From Paenibacillus eucommiae (GTDB lineage: Bacteria; Bacillota; Bacilli; Paenibacillales; NBRC-103111), in assembly GCF_017874215.1 (NCBI RefSeq), contig NZ_JAGGLB010000030.1, positions 62,001 through 126,000 of the forward strand: 64,000 bases of DNA, read 5' to 3'. The translations under genes were made by a program, and so were the position numbers. Shown piece by piece: positions 33,787-43,717 of this stretch. Every line of letters starts with the position of its first letter. Position 1 is the first letter of the stretch. The notes beneath the pieces were generated by a model that saw only the letters and a program-made list of their open reading frames with translations, made no database searches and was not told the DNA's origin.

Positions 33787-35838
33787 CTATATAACCCACC
33801 CATCCGTTTTGCTTATTACCACCCATGTGGAAACGCCAAAAGCCCTGAAACGAATATAGGAACCAGGAGCTTCACTGTACAGGCTGGTGAATGCACTACC
33901 TGTTCCAGCAATTATGCTCACACCACTTGGTGTTGTTATTGTTTTTCTTCCTGTGCCGACAACCATTAAACCAATTTCTGTTCCTACTACAGGGACCGGC
34001 AATTCAAAGCTCTGGGAACCGTTAACCGAGTATGCGAAATCACGTCCGGTATGCAGTATGGAAATGCTGTAGCTAGCACTGCCTATGGACACCGTATGGC
34101 CGCTTGAGCTGGTGATCGTCACCCTGGTACCCTCGTTGATGAATTTATTTACTGATGCGTCCTGCTCAGGTGCATAGATGATTTTGCCGCTTAGATCTAC
34201 TGCATCGGGTGTAATATAATAAGATACATTCACATCGGCTTTGAACAGATCGGGTCCCAACTGCATAGCTAATGGATACAGAGGACTCACACGATAACCG
34301 GCGGATGCTTTGGAGAATTCATTGTTCGATGCCCGAATCGGCCCGCCATTCAAAGTAAAACCGTCAGTACAATATACGATATTCCCCGTTACTTCCAGCA
34401 TACCGCCCAGTGTACCCGCCTTCGAAAAATCATTAAAAGATGTCGATGCTATTGAGCCCGTAGCGTTGGTTATTTTCACCCATTCGACTTCCGCCTTATG
34501 AACCGTAGAGCCGGCTAAAACGCACGTATCCACATGTATGCCATCGATATTATCTACTTTGATAGCCCGCTGGCAGCTGACCTGGATAGGATTGAAGGCA
34601 GTGCTTTTGATGCTCAGTGCATTGCGGGTTCTGTTGCCGTCATGACGAATCATACTGCCCGTAACATCGTAGAAAACACAGGTATCGAAGCTCGTTAAAG
34701 TACCACCGAAGGGATTGGTATCTCTAAGGTCATCACTCCACCAGCCGTCCTGCAACCCGTCGAAGGTTACATTTTCAAAGTGATTGAACTCATCATAGGT
34801 CGCCCGGATGCCACTTCTTGCGCTATGTAGTCTCGTATTAGCCGTTAAGCCAAACGTTCCTATGAAGACACGGCTGAGCTTTAATCCGGGAGAGCTGTAG
34901 GAATCAATAAGATCTCCTGTGAAATTCTCACTCGCATAACAAATATCCATATCCTGGATGAGTCCCGAACGGGAGCCTGAACCATAGTAGCGAATACCGA
35001 ACCCGCTTGATGTCCCTGAAATTAATAAAGTCGTAGTGCCACGAATGGCATTATTAGTACCACGATAACCTTGACCTACAAGCTGCAGCCCCATGTCTTG
35101 AGTAATGCTGAGTACATCAGGCGATACAACGTAAACCCCTCTCCCAAACAAAACTCTGCCAGAGGTATACGCAGTTATCGTACTGCCTCCAATTTCCTGC
35201 AAGATGGAAACGGGGTTAGCCCTAATGGAAGCTATTGCAGCTAAAATTGCCACTGAATTATTAGTAACACCATCAGGCAGCGCACCAAAGTTTTCAACAT
35301 GGCACTCACTTGTGTCGCTGCGAATCCAGGCAATATTACTGTCTACAATAATAATTGAACCGTTGTTATCGACAGGACTAACCAGGTCGCTGACAGCTAT
35401 GCGAGTGAACATTCCTCCGCCTGTTGGACCTCTCCCAAGAATGGGACTGCTAACCCAGTCACTGCTATGTGATGTAACATAAACCTGCTGCCCGTCAAAC
35501 GACCCCGCAGTTACTCGCAAGGTAGCGATGTCAGGGATTTGTTCTATTTTGGATTCACAGCAATCTTCTTCGTTGTTGGTGTTTTCGCTGTTGGGACTGT
35601 TGCTGTTGTGATTGTTCTTCCCTTTCCCTTTATCCTTATCCTTGTCCTTATCATTTTTCTCCTTTTCCTTGAAGCTTTCGGCACCAAATGCCATCCCGCC
35701 TGTTGCAAGAACTGCCGCCCCCGCTACCCCCATAGAAAGCAAAAGCTTTCTCCTGCTAATAAAACCCGCTGATCTACCTTCACCTGCTTGTTCCATTTCC
35801 AGCTGTTCTTCTTGCTCTTGTTTATTATGTTCTGACAT
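33787..35838 (-). CDS. Tat-signal beta-helix (pectate-lyase-fold) surface protein
   Basis: The ~683-residue protein begins with a Tat-like signal: S-R-R-K-L-L at about residues 29-34, then a hydrophobic stretch ending A-F-G-A near 53. A charged Lys/Asp repeat (K-D-K-D-K-D) and Asn/Ser-rich linker with E-D-C-C follow. From about 185 to 560 the sequence has the short repetitive strands of a right-handed beta-helix, with an F-G-A-L-P-D-G-V-T-N-N-S motif typical of pectate-lyase-like and tailspike proteins. The C-terminus is a beta-rich domain. AGGAGG supports ATG 35838. Polysaccharide binding or cleavage is plausible; catalytic residues are not identifiable. Confidence 0.75.
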   Translation of the reverse strand: MSEHNKQEQEEQLEMEQAGEGRSAGFISRRKLLLSMGVAGAAVLATGGMAFGAESFKEKEKNDKDKDKDKGKGKNNHNSNSPNSENTNNEEDCCESKIEQIPDIATLRVTAGSFDGQQVYVTSHSSDWVSSPILGRGPTGGGMFTRIAVSDLVSPVDNNGSIIIVDSNIAWIRSDTSECHVENFGALPDGVTNNSVAILAAIASIRANPVSILQEIGGSTITAYTSGRVLFGRGVYVVSPDVLSITQDMGLQLVGQGYRGTNNAIRGTTTLLISGTSSGFGIRYYGSGSRSGLIQDMDICYASENFTGDLIDSYSSPGLKLSRVFIGTFGLTANTRLHSARSGIRATYDEFNHFENVTFDGLQDGWWSDDLRDTNPFGGTLTSFDTCVFYDVTGSMIRHDGNRTRNALSIKSTAFNPIQVSCQRAIKVDNIDGIHVDTCVLAGSTVHKAEVEWVKITNATGSIASTSFNDFSKAGTLGGMLEVTGNIVYCTDGFTLNGGPIRASNNEFSKASAGYRVSPLYPLAMQLGPDLFKADVNVSYYITPDAVDLSGKIIYAPEQDASVNKFINEGTRVTITSSSGHTVSIGSASYSISILHTGRDFAYSVNGSQSFELPVPVVGTEIGLMVVGTGRKTITTPSGVSIIAGTGSAFTSLYSEAPGSYIRFRAFGVSTWVVISKTDGWVI

Positions 35839-36087
35839 CCCGATTCCTCCTGTTACATCTAGTTTTTTCAATTCTCGAATCCATTCCATTCATGAAAACG
35901 CTATCAAAATTGAATTTTGGAGAAAACAAAAACGCCCCCTTCTTGAAGCTATCTTGTGCCTAAACTGTTTACCATTCAATTATATAGGGTCGTTATTTCT
36001 TTTTCTTTAGTAAGAAAACGTTGTTTTTTGTACGTTGTTGATCTTTTTCAGTCCAAAAGGGACGAGACCCTCTATATGGAATATAGG

Positions 36088-36265
36088 TAGCGCCTCTGAG
36101 ATATGTGTTCTTCACTTGGGTGCGTGGCGGAGGGAAGGGCTATAAATATAAAGTGCAGAACAAATAGAACAAACCATTCTCAAGCGGACAGCCAGCAGGC
36201 GTCTGCTCCCTGAGGCAAAGGGATAGTGACCATAATGAAAATTGAGACTTCCTTTAAACACAACC
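36088..36265. repeat. mosaic intergenic repeat, deleted copy D
   Basis: The left end (AGCGCCTCTGAG ... GGAGGGAAGGGCT) aligns with the left end of copies B and C. The right end (AAGCGGACAGCCAGCAGG ... CTGAGGCAAAGGGATAGTG) matches their CAGC and GATAGTG modules. The hairpin core and all four palindromes are missing. It lies upstream of the beta-helix gene, in the same orientation as the other copies. The remaining sequence of the 35839-36316 gap is AT-rich without a gene. Confidence 0.6.
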
Positions 36266-36316
36266 AAATACAGAAGAAAGGCTCTCGCCCATCCCCTGCA
36301 TTTTGTTACCCATAAA

Positions 36317-38467
36317 TTACTTACTGGAAATTGTCACCGTAGAAGTGGCAGCATTCCATTCAACTTTTTTGCTCAAGGTTTCTGTTATAAATCTTACCGG
36401 ACCAAGTGTCCGCTCTCCCATTATTTCTGCAGGAGCACTCATCTGGACTGCGTCCCCATTCACATAAGCAGTATGACTTCCAATTGAAAGTACTATAGTC
36501 TTATCAGCTATGACAGCCGTAACCGATCTTGCTTTGTCGTTCCATGTGACAACTGCCCCGAGGGCTTCAAACAAAGCTTTCACTGGCACTAGAACACTTC
36601 CTGCTTTGTTGACGGGTAGTTGATCTGCAAAATCAACTTTTTTCCCGTCCAAAACAATCGATATCCCCTCTGCCGGAACAGCAGGTTCATTAGGTACAGA
36701 AGGTACAACTGTGCTCTCAGGCAATGGAGTAACTTCCCACCCAAGCTGCTGCTGCAGATTGGCAAGTCTGTTTAATGCAAAGGTCTTTATAGAACCCGCT
36801 GCCATCATCCCCATACCTTGTCCCATACCTTGTCCTGGTCCTTGACCCTGACCAGGCCATTGGCCGCCTCCATTTGGACCAAAGCCGCCTGCCGGCGGAA
36901 ACATGCCATCAGTCTCAGTCGATCCTTCAGGACGTGTTGGCACTGTGCCATCCGGTCTGACCAGAGGCGCAGCACCATTACCAGCAGGCATACCCGCTCC
37001 TCCAGGTCCTTCTGCCGCTCCTTCTATCCCTTCCATTCCTTCAGGAGGAGCCATACCCGGCATACTGCCTCCTCCTTGCATACCTCCGCCGTTTATGTCT
37101 CCTGCAGTTGAATAAGCTATATTGGCTTCAAACTGCTCCATCGTATAAAATTTCGTCGGGTCTGCCTGTACGGAAGGTCTGATGAGATCAGCAAGCTCCG
37201 TTATTCTATCATCGATTCCTTTGAGATATACGGTAAGTTCAGATACATATTCAAGATACTTCGCTTTATATTCAGGTACTTTCAAGAGATTATTGATCAT
37301 CGGAACGCTTTCCATACTTATGCCGAGAACAGGAACATCTATGGAAGCAGTAGTGGCATTCGTATTTGCCGCCGTAGGTGCCGTAGATGCCGTAGTTGAT
37401 GCACTTGATGCACTTGACGCACTTGACGCACTTGATGCACTTGGTGCACCTGACGCACCTGACGCACCCGTCGCACCCGAATCAGTTGATGCAGGTGTCG
37501 TTGTAAAAGCGCCCCGGCCTCCTCCGGAATATCCGTTAAACGACATGTTGAAATCCCAAGGTACAACCGTGAATTTACCAGCGGCATCACCATACAACAG
37601 ATAATTATGACCCTTGTCCCCGTTGTAGCTATCATAATTGCCCAAAACAGTATTCGCGGCGACGTATTTCAAAGCAGAATCAACGTCCAATACCTTTTCG
37701 ATGTCGCCTTTTTCACCATCTTTCATTGCATTTAGTACGCTTATAAAATTTTTCAGGGATGCTTTGTTATCCTCTGTGCCCGTCTCATAGGTTAATGTTT
37801 CATATTCGCTGCCTTCTTTATATTGAAGATAGCTTTTTTCCTCCGTGTCGTACAGGACACCATCGTCGTAATTTTCGCCAAAGTTTCTTTCTAGGTAACT
37901 ATCATCAACAGATTCAACGCCAACGTAGAAGCCATACAACTCGCCGTTGATATACAGGTTTGTAAATACGGTTAATGGAGCGTCAAGGCCTAACTCTCTC
38001 AATGCCTCATAATGAAGATATTCACGTAAAAAGGACGGGTCCGAATAGCTGTTGTTCAAAACTAGTTTATCCAGCCCAAGCCATGTTTGCGATTTATCGT
38101 ATTTATCAAATTTAAACCTGAAGCTGTATCTGTCAGAATCACTCATGCTGGCAACAGACTTTAATGTTAAATTGCCTTTTGTTGAGAAGCCTACATTGTC
38201 CATCTTTTCTCCATCGACCTCGACCGACACATTTTTGTACTCCTTGTCGAGAGGGCTTGCAAGTATACTTTTCCAATCCTCATCTGCAATGGTAACCTTC
38301 ACATCTATGATTTTGTCCCCAGCGAACGTGGATTCATAGTCCTGGGTTATTCCCTCCGCAGCCGCAAATGCCGCCGAATAACTTCCCATATTGCCAACAA
38401 TCGAAACTGCCAACGCAATACTTAATGTCGCCACTGCAAACTTTTTGAACAGATTTTTTAGTTTCAT
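36317..38467 (-). CDS. CotH-family kinase with copper-amine-oxidase-like stalk domain
   Basis: The 716-residue secreted protein has a signal peptide (cleavage near A-F-A-A, residue 36). A CotH domain (about 50-315) carries the expected kinase residues H287-N288 and W304-D305-F306-N307. CotH of B. subtilis phosphorylates spore coat proteins. A Ser/Ala/Gly tract (about 329-370), coded by 9-bp repeats, and a Gly/Pro/Met-rich segment (about 450-570) follow. Residues about 595-716 are a copper-amine-oxidase N1-type stalk, a wall-associated domain common in Paenibacillus. AGGAGG supports the start. Confidence 0.85.
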   Translation of the reverse strand: MKLKNLFKKFAVATLSIALAVSIVGNMGSYSAAFAAAEGITQDYESTFAGDKIIDVKVTIADEDWKSILASPLDKEYKNVSVEVDGEKMDNVGFSTKGNLTLKSVASMSDSDRYSFRFKFDKYDKSQTWLGLDKLVLNNSYSDPSFLREYLHYEALRELGLDAPLTVFTNLYINGELYGFYVGVESVDDSYLERNFGENYDDGVLYDTEEKSYLQYKEGSEYETLTYETGTEDNKASLKNFISVLNAMKDGEKGDIEKVLDVDSALKYVAANTVLGNYDSYNGDKGHNYLLYGDAAGKFTVVPWDFNMSFNGYSGGGRGAFTTTPASTDSGATGASGASGAPSASSASSASSASSASTTASTAPTAANTNATTASIDVPVLGISMESVPMINNLLKVPEYKAKYLEYVSELTVYLKGIDDRITELADLIRPSVQADPTKFYTMEQFEANIAYSTAGDINGGGMQGGGSMPGMAPPEGMEGIEGAAEGPGGAGMPAGNGAAPLVRPDGTVPTRPEGSTETDGMFPPAGGFGPNGGGQWPGQGQGPGQGMGQGMGMMAAGSIKTFALNRLANLQQQLGWEVTPLPESTVVPSVPNEPAVPAEGISIVLDGKKVDFADQLPVNKAGSVLVPVKALFEALGAVVTWNDKARSVTAVIADKTIVLSIGSHTAYVNGDAVQMSAPAEIMGERTLGPVRFITETLSKKVEWNAATSTVTISSK

Positions 38468-38719
38468 TTTTCAAGTGCCTCCTATAGCTTATATTTGTTA
38501 AGATTCGTTTTGTCTTGTCCCTCTGCTACTAAATTAGTGCATGGACCTTAAATGAACCTTAAACAAATCTGCATGGCGGAAATTGAAGACTGTAGATGAT
38601 TGGAAAGGGGCCGATGCTTCTGCATGGCTTTGTCCATGACCCGTGTGTTAAAATGAAGGATATTTCTTCCTGGCCGCGCCAATCGCTCGGCAGGTTATCA
38701 ATGATCCTTTTACAAGCAG

Positions 38720-40564
38720 GTGCACAATATGAGTAAATCTTTGAAAACTCCTATCCATAAGATGATTGCCGATATTTTTAGAACGCTTGCTTTTACTTAC
38801 CGGCAAGTTTTCATCTTTGAGGTGCTGTACAAGACGCTTACGCTGTTCATATTTATTCCGGCGATCTCTTTCATCTTCCACAGGCTTCTTCGCTTGGGCG
38901 GGTTTGCTGGCGCCACGAATTACGAGCTGTTGCATTTCGTTGTCAGCAGATATGGCTTTTTATGCATGCTTATTCTGATCCCGGTCGCCTCGATGCTAAT
39001 TTTTTTGGAATTTTCGGTTCTTGTTTTCATCGCCTATTACGGGCAAAACAAACAGAGAATCGGGATTATCCCGGCGTTTCTGCAAGCGATCTCCTATCTC
39101 CCATCACTTTTCAAATACGGGTTTTTGGGATGGGCGCTCTACTTGCTGCTCTTCCTCCCCCTGCTGGGTTTGGGCCCTGGTTCCTCCCTGCTGCCTTCCT
39201 TGCAAATTCCTAATTTTATCTCGGGTGAGCTGTTCAAAACAGGCGGGGGCACGCTGCTCTTTGCTGGCGTGATCGCCATCATGGCCTATTTCAACATTCG
39301 GTGGACCTTCCTGCTGCATATGATCCTCATCGAGGGAACGACCAGCTTCCGTAAAGCCGCCAAAAAAAGCGCTGCCCTCCTGAAAAAAAGCTATATCCGA
39401 ATGTTTGTAGTGATGCTGTGCGTGTTTCTTTTGTTTATGATCGTCGTGGTCTTGATGATGGCCTTGATCTTAGGTGCTGTGGCCCTCGTTTATTTAGCTT
39501 TACCTCAACAAACTGGATTTGCCGAAGTTGTACGATCCGTCGTTTCGAAAAGTGCTGTGCTTTCCCTGTACCTTGCTACCTTGTTCGTAACGCCGCTTTA
39601 TATCACTACCCTCACCAGGATATACGCAGCTAAAGCTGACCCGGGCCATGTTGTGCTGCAAATGCCTGAATGGAGAGCCAGTGAAAACCGCTCCTCTCAG
39701 AGCCAGGGATTGCTGCATAAGCATAAAAGAAAGCTGATCGCACTCGGACTAATTACCGTCTTTGCGACAGCACTCGTACTTGTTCCGGCCATCGGCGACG
39801 TCAACCTTGGCGATAAGAAAGCGACGATTATTGCCCACCGGGGATACACTTCAAAAGGGCCCGAGAATACGCTCGAAGCGATTCAAGGCGCCATAGAGGC
39901 CCATGCGGATTTTGCGGAAATCGACATCTTGGAAACAAAAGACGGAGAGCTCGCCGTCATTCACGACACTAACCTGAAGAGGCTGACTGGCCGCAATGCG
40001 GAAGTTTATGATCTGACGATGGATGAGTTAAGGACGCTGGAAGTGAAGCAGGGGAATTTTACAGGCCGAATCAGCAGCCTTGCGGAAGTAATGAACGCGA
40101 CCAGAGGGAAAATCAAGCTGAATATCGAAGTAAAAACGCATGGAAAAGAACGTGATTTGGTGAATACCTTCATCCGGACCATACGTGAAAATGATTTCCA
40201 GACGGATTGCATCGTACAATCTCTGGATTATGAAATCGTGCAAAAGATCAAAGCCGCGGAGCCGGAGCTTCAAATCGGTTATATCATCTTCGCTGGTGTT
40301 CCTGATCTACAACGGATCCGCGCCGATTTTGTCGTCATGGAAGAATATATGGTCAATGAATCGGTAGTCGCTTCGGCTAAACAGCAGGACAAACCGCTCT
40401 ATGTATGGACGGTGAATAGTACGGATAGCATGCAACGATTTTTCAGTATGGACGTCGACGGAATCATTACCGATTATCCCGAAGATGCGATCTCCATTGC
40501 GGAAGAACTGCGCAGTGGGTTCTTAGTTTCCTTGATACAGTGGCTCAACAACCTGCGGATTTAA
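38720..40564 (+). CDS. membrane glycerophosphodiester phosphodiesterase
   Basis: The 614-residue protein has an N-terminal integral membrane domain of about eight helices (residues 30-350) and a C-terminal GDPD TIM barrel (about 368-600). The catalytic residues are H373-R374, E400/D402 and H415, as in the family. It should cleave glycerophosphodiesters, perhaps from membrane lipids or teichoic acid, at the outer face. The start may be ATG 38720 or 38729; the ribosome site is weak. It is divergent from the CotH gene with 250 bp between. Confidence 0.88.
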   Translation: MHNMSKSLKTPIHKMIADIFRTLAFTYRQVFIFEVLYKTLTLFIFIPAISFIFHRLLRLGGFAGATNYELLHFVVSRYGFLCMLILIPVASMLIFLEFSVLVFIAYYGQNKQRIGIIPAFLQAISYLPSLFKYGFLGWALYLLLFLPLLGLGPGSSLLPSLQIPNFISGELFKTGGGTLLFAGVIAIMAYFNIRWTFLLHMILIEGTTSFRKAAKKSAALLKKSYIRMFVVMLCVFLLFMIVVVLMMALILGAVALVYLALPQQTGFAEVVRSVVSKSAVLSLYLATLFVTPLYITTLTRIYAAKADPGHVVLQMPEWRASENRSSQSQGLLHKHKRKLIALGLITVFATALVLVPAIGDVNLGDKKATIIAHRGYTSKGPENTLEAIQGAIEAHADFAEIDILETKDGELAVIHDTNLKRLTGRNAEVYDLTMDELRTLEVKQGNFTGRISSLAEVMNATRGKIKLNIEVKTHGKERDLVNTFIRTIRENDFQTDCIVQSLDYEIVQKIKAAEPELQIGYIIFAGVPDLQRIRADFVVMEEYMVNESVVASAKQQDKPLYVWTVNSTDSMQRFFSMDVDGIITDYPEDAISIAEELRSGFLVSLIQWLNNLRI

Positions 40565-40676
40565 GCGAGGAACGTGATTCAGATTTTCGCGTTCCCCAGC
40601 GATCCCGCGGCAAACTGCGTTAGTTCAAGCTCTTGTGTCCGTTAGCGTAATAACTGAACCTAGGTTTTCCGGATTT

Positions 40677-41093
40677 TTATCTCACCTTCTCGGTTGTTTT
40701 CTTCGTCCCATGTGACATGGATTTCAAACGTTCCATCTTCAAAAAAAAAGGAAATCTTCTGCGAATTGATTCTTGCATCGGCAGCTTATATGCATCTTCT
40801 ATGTTTACCCAAACTGGTCTTCCTTCTGGAGAACTTTCAAGCACATCTCCCTTAAAATCTTGCGTAATGTAATTGAAAATCATATATCTGTCATTTTTAA
40901 CAGTATTTGCATATTCATATAGTCCCTTGTAAACAAGATTGGTTACTTCAAGTCCTGTTTCTTCTTTCACCTCTCTTATTGTTCCCTCAACAATACTTTC
41001 TGGAAAATCAATTTTTCCGCCAGCAGGAATATACCCTTTAAAATTATCATGCTGCCTATCATCTTTTTTATTAAAAATTAATGACTTTTCCTA
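40677..41093 (-). pseudogene. Nudix hydrolase gene lacking its 5' end
   Basis: The minus-strand frame reads F-N-K-K-D-D-R ... G-Y-I-P-A-G-G-K-I-D-F then E-G-T-I-R-E-V-K-E-E-T-G-L, a complete Nudix box, followed by a normal C-terminal half. No ATG, GTG or TTG start precedes the box: the frame opens at a TAG at 41094. The first ~25 residues of the fold are missing. Translation from the internal ATG at 40970 would remove half the active site. The reading frame overlaps the end of the lipoprotein gene by 23 bp, suggesting a deletion junction. Confidence 0.7.
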
Positions 41094-41601
41094 ATCCTTG
41101 TAATGCCTCAAATATTTTAGTATCGTCTCTAGGGTCCTTATTTTTTCCATAATGTATTTTGTACGTATCGTTATCACTTTCTTTATGCCACACAGAAGAG
41201 ATTCTTGGAATATCAAGAGGATTAAATTGAGAAGATAGGTAGGACCAAAAACTCCCTGTATAGATTCTTTCATTACCCGCAACTACAACAAAAGGTTTAC
41301 CACTTGCTGGTACTTTCCCTTCTAACTTTTCCTCTAAACTGATACCTTCCATCATTGTGAATTCATGTTCTTTCCAATTGTATGTCCTAATTTCCTTGTC
41401 GGTAAGTAAAGGTATATCTTCTAACGGAAGATCATCAAGCTTTGTACTCATGGTTTCAGCAACAGATAAGTCCTTAACCAAATAGATTGAGAATTCATTA
41501 ACTGCGTTCTCCTTATTGCCATTATTACAGCCAACATTCAGGATGATTATGAGTAATATAACATTTATAATTGCAAGTAATTTTATTTTAGATGATATCA
41601 T
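41071..41601 (-). CDS. putative lipoprotein, 176 aa
   Basis: The N-terminus is K-I-K, a hydrophobic stretch and L-N-V-G-C (C25), a plausible though not ideal lipobox, so the mature protein should be anchored to the outer face of the membrane. The remainder is hydrophilic with no family I recognise. GAGAGGGG supports the ATG. Its last 23 bp overlap the truncated Nudix frame, so its C-terminus may have been changed by the same rearrangement. Confidence 0.65.
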   Translation of the reverse strand: MISSKIKLLAIINVILLIIILNVGCNNGNKENAVNEFSIYLVKDLSVAETMSTKLDDLPLEDIPLLTDKEIRTYNWKEHEFTMMEGISLEEKLEGKVPASGKPFVVVAGNERIYTGSFWSYLSSQFNPLDIPRISSVWHKESDNDTYKIHYGKNKDPRDDTKIFEALQGLGKVINF

Positions 41602-41659
41602 AAGAACCCCTCTCTCAAGTCTTTTTGATGATGGCGTCCTAGCTAAAGCCTACAATGTG

Positions 41660-42211
41660 TCAAAGCCCCCTCTTCCGGATGCGCCAAACTGCCCATGCAC
41701 TAACCCCATAAAGCAGTGCGCTCGTATAAAACAAAGCATTAATAGTCAGCCAATCAATCAAGTATCCTCCCAAAATAACCGCAAATCCAGAGGCGACAGA
41801 TAGCCAGAAATGATAAGAGCCCATAACTGCGCCGCGGGCACCGCGCTCTGTGCTGTCAGCAAGCAGCAAGCGTTCGCTCATTTTCTGCATCGCATTACAG
41901 GCTCCCATAAGCAGCTGCAGCATAAGCACCCAGGCATAAGAAAGCACCCACGGAAAGGCGAGCATCGCTGCCATCATGCCGAGAGAGCTAATAACGAGGA
42001 ACTGCAGGGCATGCCGGTCCAGCCGCGGAGCGAGCCACTGGGATACAGCGGCGGAGCTGATCGTAAAAACAGCAAACGCCAATCCGTACTTGGAGTAGCT
42101 GTTACCCAGATTTTTCAAAAACAATAAATAATAAGGATAAATCATGCCGGCAGCCAGCGTAAATATGCTCTGGGAGCGAATAAGCCATTTGATATTCATC
42201 CGACCGCTCAT
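41660..42211 (-). CDS. half-size MFS-type membrane protein
   Basis: The 183-residue protein has six predicted helices and looks like one half of a major facilitator: a loop 2-3 basic motif L-A-P-R-L-D-R-H lies near residue 62. It has a clear start and stop with no frame remnants of a second half around it, so it is probably complete. It overlaps the upstream FAD oxidase gene by 4 bp (ATGA), so the two are co-translated. It may dimerise to transport; this is inference. Confidence 0.65.
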   Translation of the reverse strand: MSGRMNIKWLIRSQSIFTLAAGMIYPYYLLFLKNLGNSYSKYGLAFAVFTISSAAVSQWLAPRLDRHALQFLVISSLGMMAAMLAFPWVLSYAWVLMLQLLMGACNAMQKMSERLLLADSTERGARGAVMGSYHFWLSVASGFAVILGGYLIDWLTINALFYTSALLYGVSAWAVWRIRKRGL

Positions 42212-43647
42212 TCCCCTTTGCCATTGTATTGTTCATAAAAATAGTTCATAAACAGATGTTCTGGATCGTATTGATCCTTCTTGGCGAAAAATTCCGCTGA
42301 CCGCGGATACACAGTCTGGAACTGCTGCAAGCTTGGATAGGAGGCATAAGGCAAATAATACGTTCCACGATGCCGGATGACCTCATCAATGATCCTCTGA
42401 ATCGTCGCCTTACTCCCGGCCTGCGCTTGATCGGATAGCGGCATATGAAATAAACAAACGAGGGCAAACATATTTTCTCGCGCATACGACAGCAGTGCTT
42501 CTTCATCCTGATTCACATAACGGACCGTGATGTTCAGAAGGTTCAAATCCGCTTCCTGCAGGACGTTTTTCATACTTTGGACAAAACCTGAGAACTCCTC
42601 CACGGGAATAAAATATTCCTGCAGCAAATCCCCGCTCCCCGCCGTCCGGTATTCCATAAATTCAGACTCGGAGCGCATCGCATTATTGCGGCTGATGGCT
42701 GAGTTTTGCAGCTTGGAAAAATAAAATTTTTGAAGCTTCCAGAAAGCATCTTTTCCCCAATCAAAGGATCGGTTCACATTAAAAAGAAGCTTGCTGGGAA
42801 TTACCCCGTCCTCACGGACACTGAGCTTATTATGCTTCTCCAGCGCAAGCGACTCATCGTGAATATAATTCATCGCGTACATTTCCGTTAGGAAGCTGCT
42901 TGGAGCAACCGAGATGCGGGCAATATGCATGCGAATATTCTGGTTGGGCAGGATTTGATTCCTGAAGTAGTCGCTGTATGCCCCGATAGCCACAGCCTCC
43001 GTCACAATCCGGTACATCTCATCTACCGTCAAGGTTAAGGTCACATCCAGAATTATCCCGAACAACCCGTATCCGCCAAGAGCCAGCGGGAATAAGTCCG
43101 CATGTTCCGTGCGGCTGACCTCGATAATCTGACCATCTGCAATCAGCAGCCGAAATGATTCCACACTATCGATCAGCGAGCTGCTGCGAATATCCCTGCC
43201 GTGTGCATTTATACTGATGGAGCCGCCAACCGTAAACAAATTTTGTGATTGCATCGTCTTCACCGATAATCCGTATGGATTGATTTTGTCCTGGATGTCC
43301 TTCCAGGTGGCGCCTGCCTGAACGCGTATTTTTTTCCCTGCTGGATCAAACGCCAGGATTTGATTGTAGCTGGTCATGTCAATGACGATGCCGTCTTTGT
43401 AATACGTATGTCCGCCTTGGCTGTGCCGCTGGCCTGCAATCGAGACCGTCCACTTCCTCTGCTTAGCCTCTTTGAGCAAAGCAATAAGCTGCTGTTCTTC
43501 CTTGCCCTTCACTACCCGCTCTACTTTGACGGGATGCAGCCGGCTGTAATCGGTGACCAGATAGGGGTCTTGGTCTGAGGTGTTATTTTTTATAAAATTA
43601 AATAAACATAAAGCAGCAAGTAAAAGTAATGCAATTCCCTTTTTCAT
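42208..43647 (-). CDS. membrane-anchored FAD-linked oxidase (GlcD/BBE-like)
   Basis: The 479-residue protein has an N-terminal membrane anchor (residues 5-18) and a PCMH-type FAD-binding domain (about 35-210): A-G-Q-R-H-S-Q-G-G near 71, V-Q-A-G-A-T-W near 112, and T-V-G-G-S-I-S-I-N-A-H-G-R-D near 146. The substrate domain follows. I start at ATG 43647 behind AAAGGAGGGG; the ORF's 18 upstream residues are not supported. It is translationally coupled to a half-size MFS protein. The substrate, perhaps a sugar or hydroxy acid, is unknown. Confidence 0.82.
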   Translation of the reverse strand: MKKGIALLLLAALCLFNFIKNNTSDQDPYLVTDYSRLHPVKVERVVKGKEEQQLIALLKEAKQRKWTVSIAGQRHSQGGHTYYKDGIVIDMTSYNQILAFDPAGKKIRVQAGATWKDIQDKINPYGLSVKTMQSQNLFTVGGSISINAHGRDIRSSSLIDSVESFRLLIADGQIIEVSRTEHADLFPLALGGYGLFGIILDVTLTLTVDEMYRIVTEAVAIGAYSDYFRNQILPNQNIRMHIARISVAPSSFLTEMYAMNYIHDESLALEKHNKLSVREDGVIPSKLLFNVNRSFDWGKDAFWKLQKFYFSKLQNSAISRNNAMRSESEFMEYRTAGSGDLLQEYFIPVEEFSGFVQSMKNVLQEADLNLLNITVRYVNQDEEALLSYARENMFALVCLFHMPLSDQAQAGSKATIQRIIDEVIRHRGTYYLPYASYPSLQQFQTVYPRSAEFFAKKDQYDPEHLFMNYFYEQYNGKGE

Positions 43648-43717
43648 CGGCCCCTCCTTTGCTGTACGCTTCATTAAGAAGGGCTCCGCCGGGATCCTCA
43701 CTGGATGAATAAGCTTG

